A stretch of DNA of 22,808 nt from RGIG9060 sp045645985. GTDB lineage: Bacteria > Spirochaetota > Spirochaetia > Treponematales > Treponemataceae. The stretch lies in NCBI GenBank assembly GCA_045645985.1, contig JAZRJV010000059.1, forward strand, positions 1 to 22,808, in the 5' to 3' direction. The notes beneath the pieces are model-generated. The model saw only the letters and a program-made list of their open reading frames with translations. It ran no database searches and was not told the DNA's origin. Both the position numbers and the translations under genes were made by a program. Of the stretch, positions 22,634-22,808 are shown piece by piece. Each line of letters begins with the position of its first letter. Within the stretch, counting starts at the first letter, position 1.

Positions 22634-22669
22634 AGCCATCTCTTGGATACTAAGAGATGGCTGTTTTCG
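22634..22669. terminator. Intrinsic terminator after the Crp/Fnr gene
   Basis: An 11-bp stem (AGCCATCTCTT / AAGAGATGGCT) with 7-nt loop is followed by GTTTTCG on the plus strand and ATTTTT on the minus strand. It can serve the convergent gene fragment at 22676 as well. Confidence 0.9.
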
Positions 22670-22675
22670 TTTTGT

Positions 22676-22808
22676 TTAATTTAAAAAATTCAAATTAGCT
22701 AACAGTTTGATATATTCAAGTTTGTCTAACTGTTTTACATATCGGAATTTACTTCCTTGCCTTTATTATATTGAGCATATCTTTATAAGAAATACCATTT
22801 ATTGCAAG
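22676..22808 (-). pseudogene. Frameshifted 3' end of a gene cut by the right edge
   Basis: Two adjacent frames on the minus strand read like one protein. The first gives LAINGISYKDMLNIIKARK and then a stop at 22751-22749. The second continues FRYVKQLDKLEYIKLLANL to a stop at 22678-22676. Removing one T near 22749-22751 would join them. This suggests a single-base insertion in a decayed gene, with the adjacent terminator still in place. The family is not recognised and most of the gene lies outside the window, so this is tentative. Confidence 0.35.

Overview
The window is AT-rich, tightly packed bacterial DNA dominated by one leftward-transcribed defence island. A Treponema-like spirochaete is my best guess, but only an inference: it rests on base composition, the Cas12a group, a lipoprotein HAD phosphatase and several genes without Shine-Dalgarno sites. 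I see no rRNA, tRNA or other lineage marker. An anaerobic Lachnospiraceae or Clostridia host cannot be excluded.

1-7380: a complete type V-A CRISPR-Cas locus on the minus strand, in the order cas12a, a non-canonical exonuclease/endonuclease/phosphatase (EEP) nuclease gene, cas4, cas1, cas2, leader, array. The array has nine identical 36-bp repeats and eight 25-27 bp spacers, and it runs off the left edge. The EEP gene lies 3 nt from cas4 and is coupled to the adaptation genes, which makes it the best candidate for an undescribed component. Two solitary mimics of the crRNA handle hairpin occur, one beside the cas12a promoter and one in the leader next to the first repeat.

7396-9870: accessory genes on the same strand: a SIMPL-domain protein, a DEDDh (DnaQ-like) exonuclease with a possible short upstream reading frame, and a coiled-coil/helix-turn-helix protein. 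9883-15307: a McrBC-type restriction operon (mcrB, a BRO/DinD-like gene, mcrC) preceded by a WYL regulator gene. A palindromic sequence upstream of mcrB recurs upstream of the exonuclease unit, which suggests shared control. mcrB has an internal start with a good ribosome site at the domain boundary, and mcrC carries an in-frame palindromic repeat.

15363-19122: ordinary chromosomal genes: RsuA-type pseudouridine synthase, flavin reductase, membrane HD-GYP phosphodiesterase, and a HAD lipoprotein whose signal-peptide start is out of frame across a T8 run. Several of these genes have a -10 box 6-7 nt from the start codon and look leaderless.

19205-22808: a gene remnant with its own terminator, then a nitrosative-stress cassette (hcp, an iron-sulfur protein gene and a divergent Crp/Fnr regulator) that looks laterally acquired. 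A 5-4-5 palindrome sits near -41.5 of the predicted ferredoxin-hcp promoter. A frameshifted gene end occupies the right edge.
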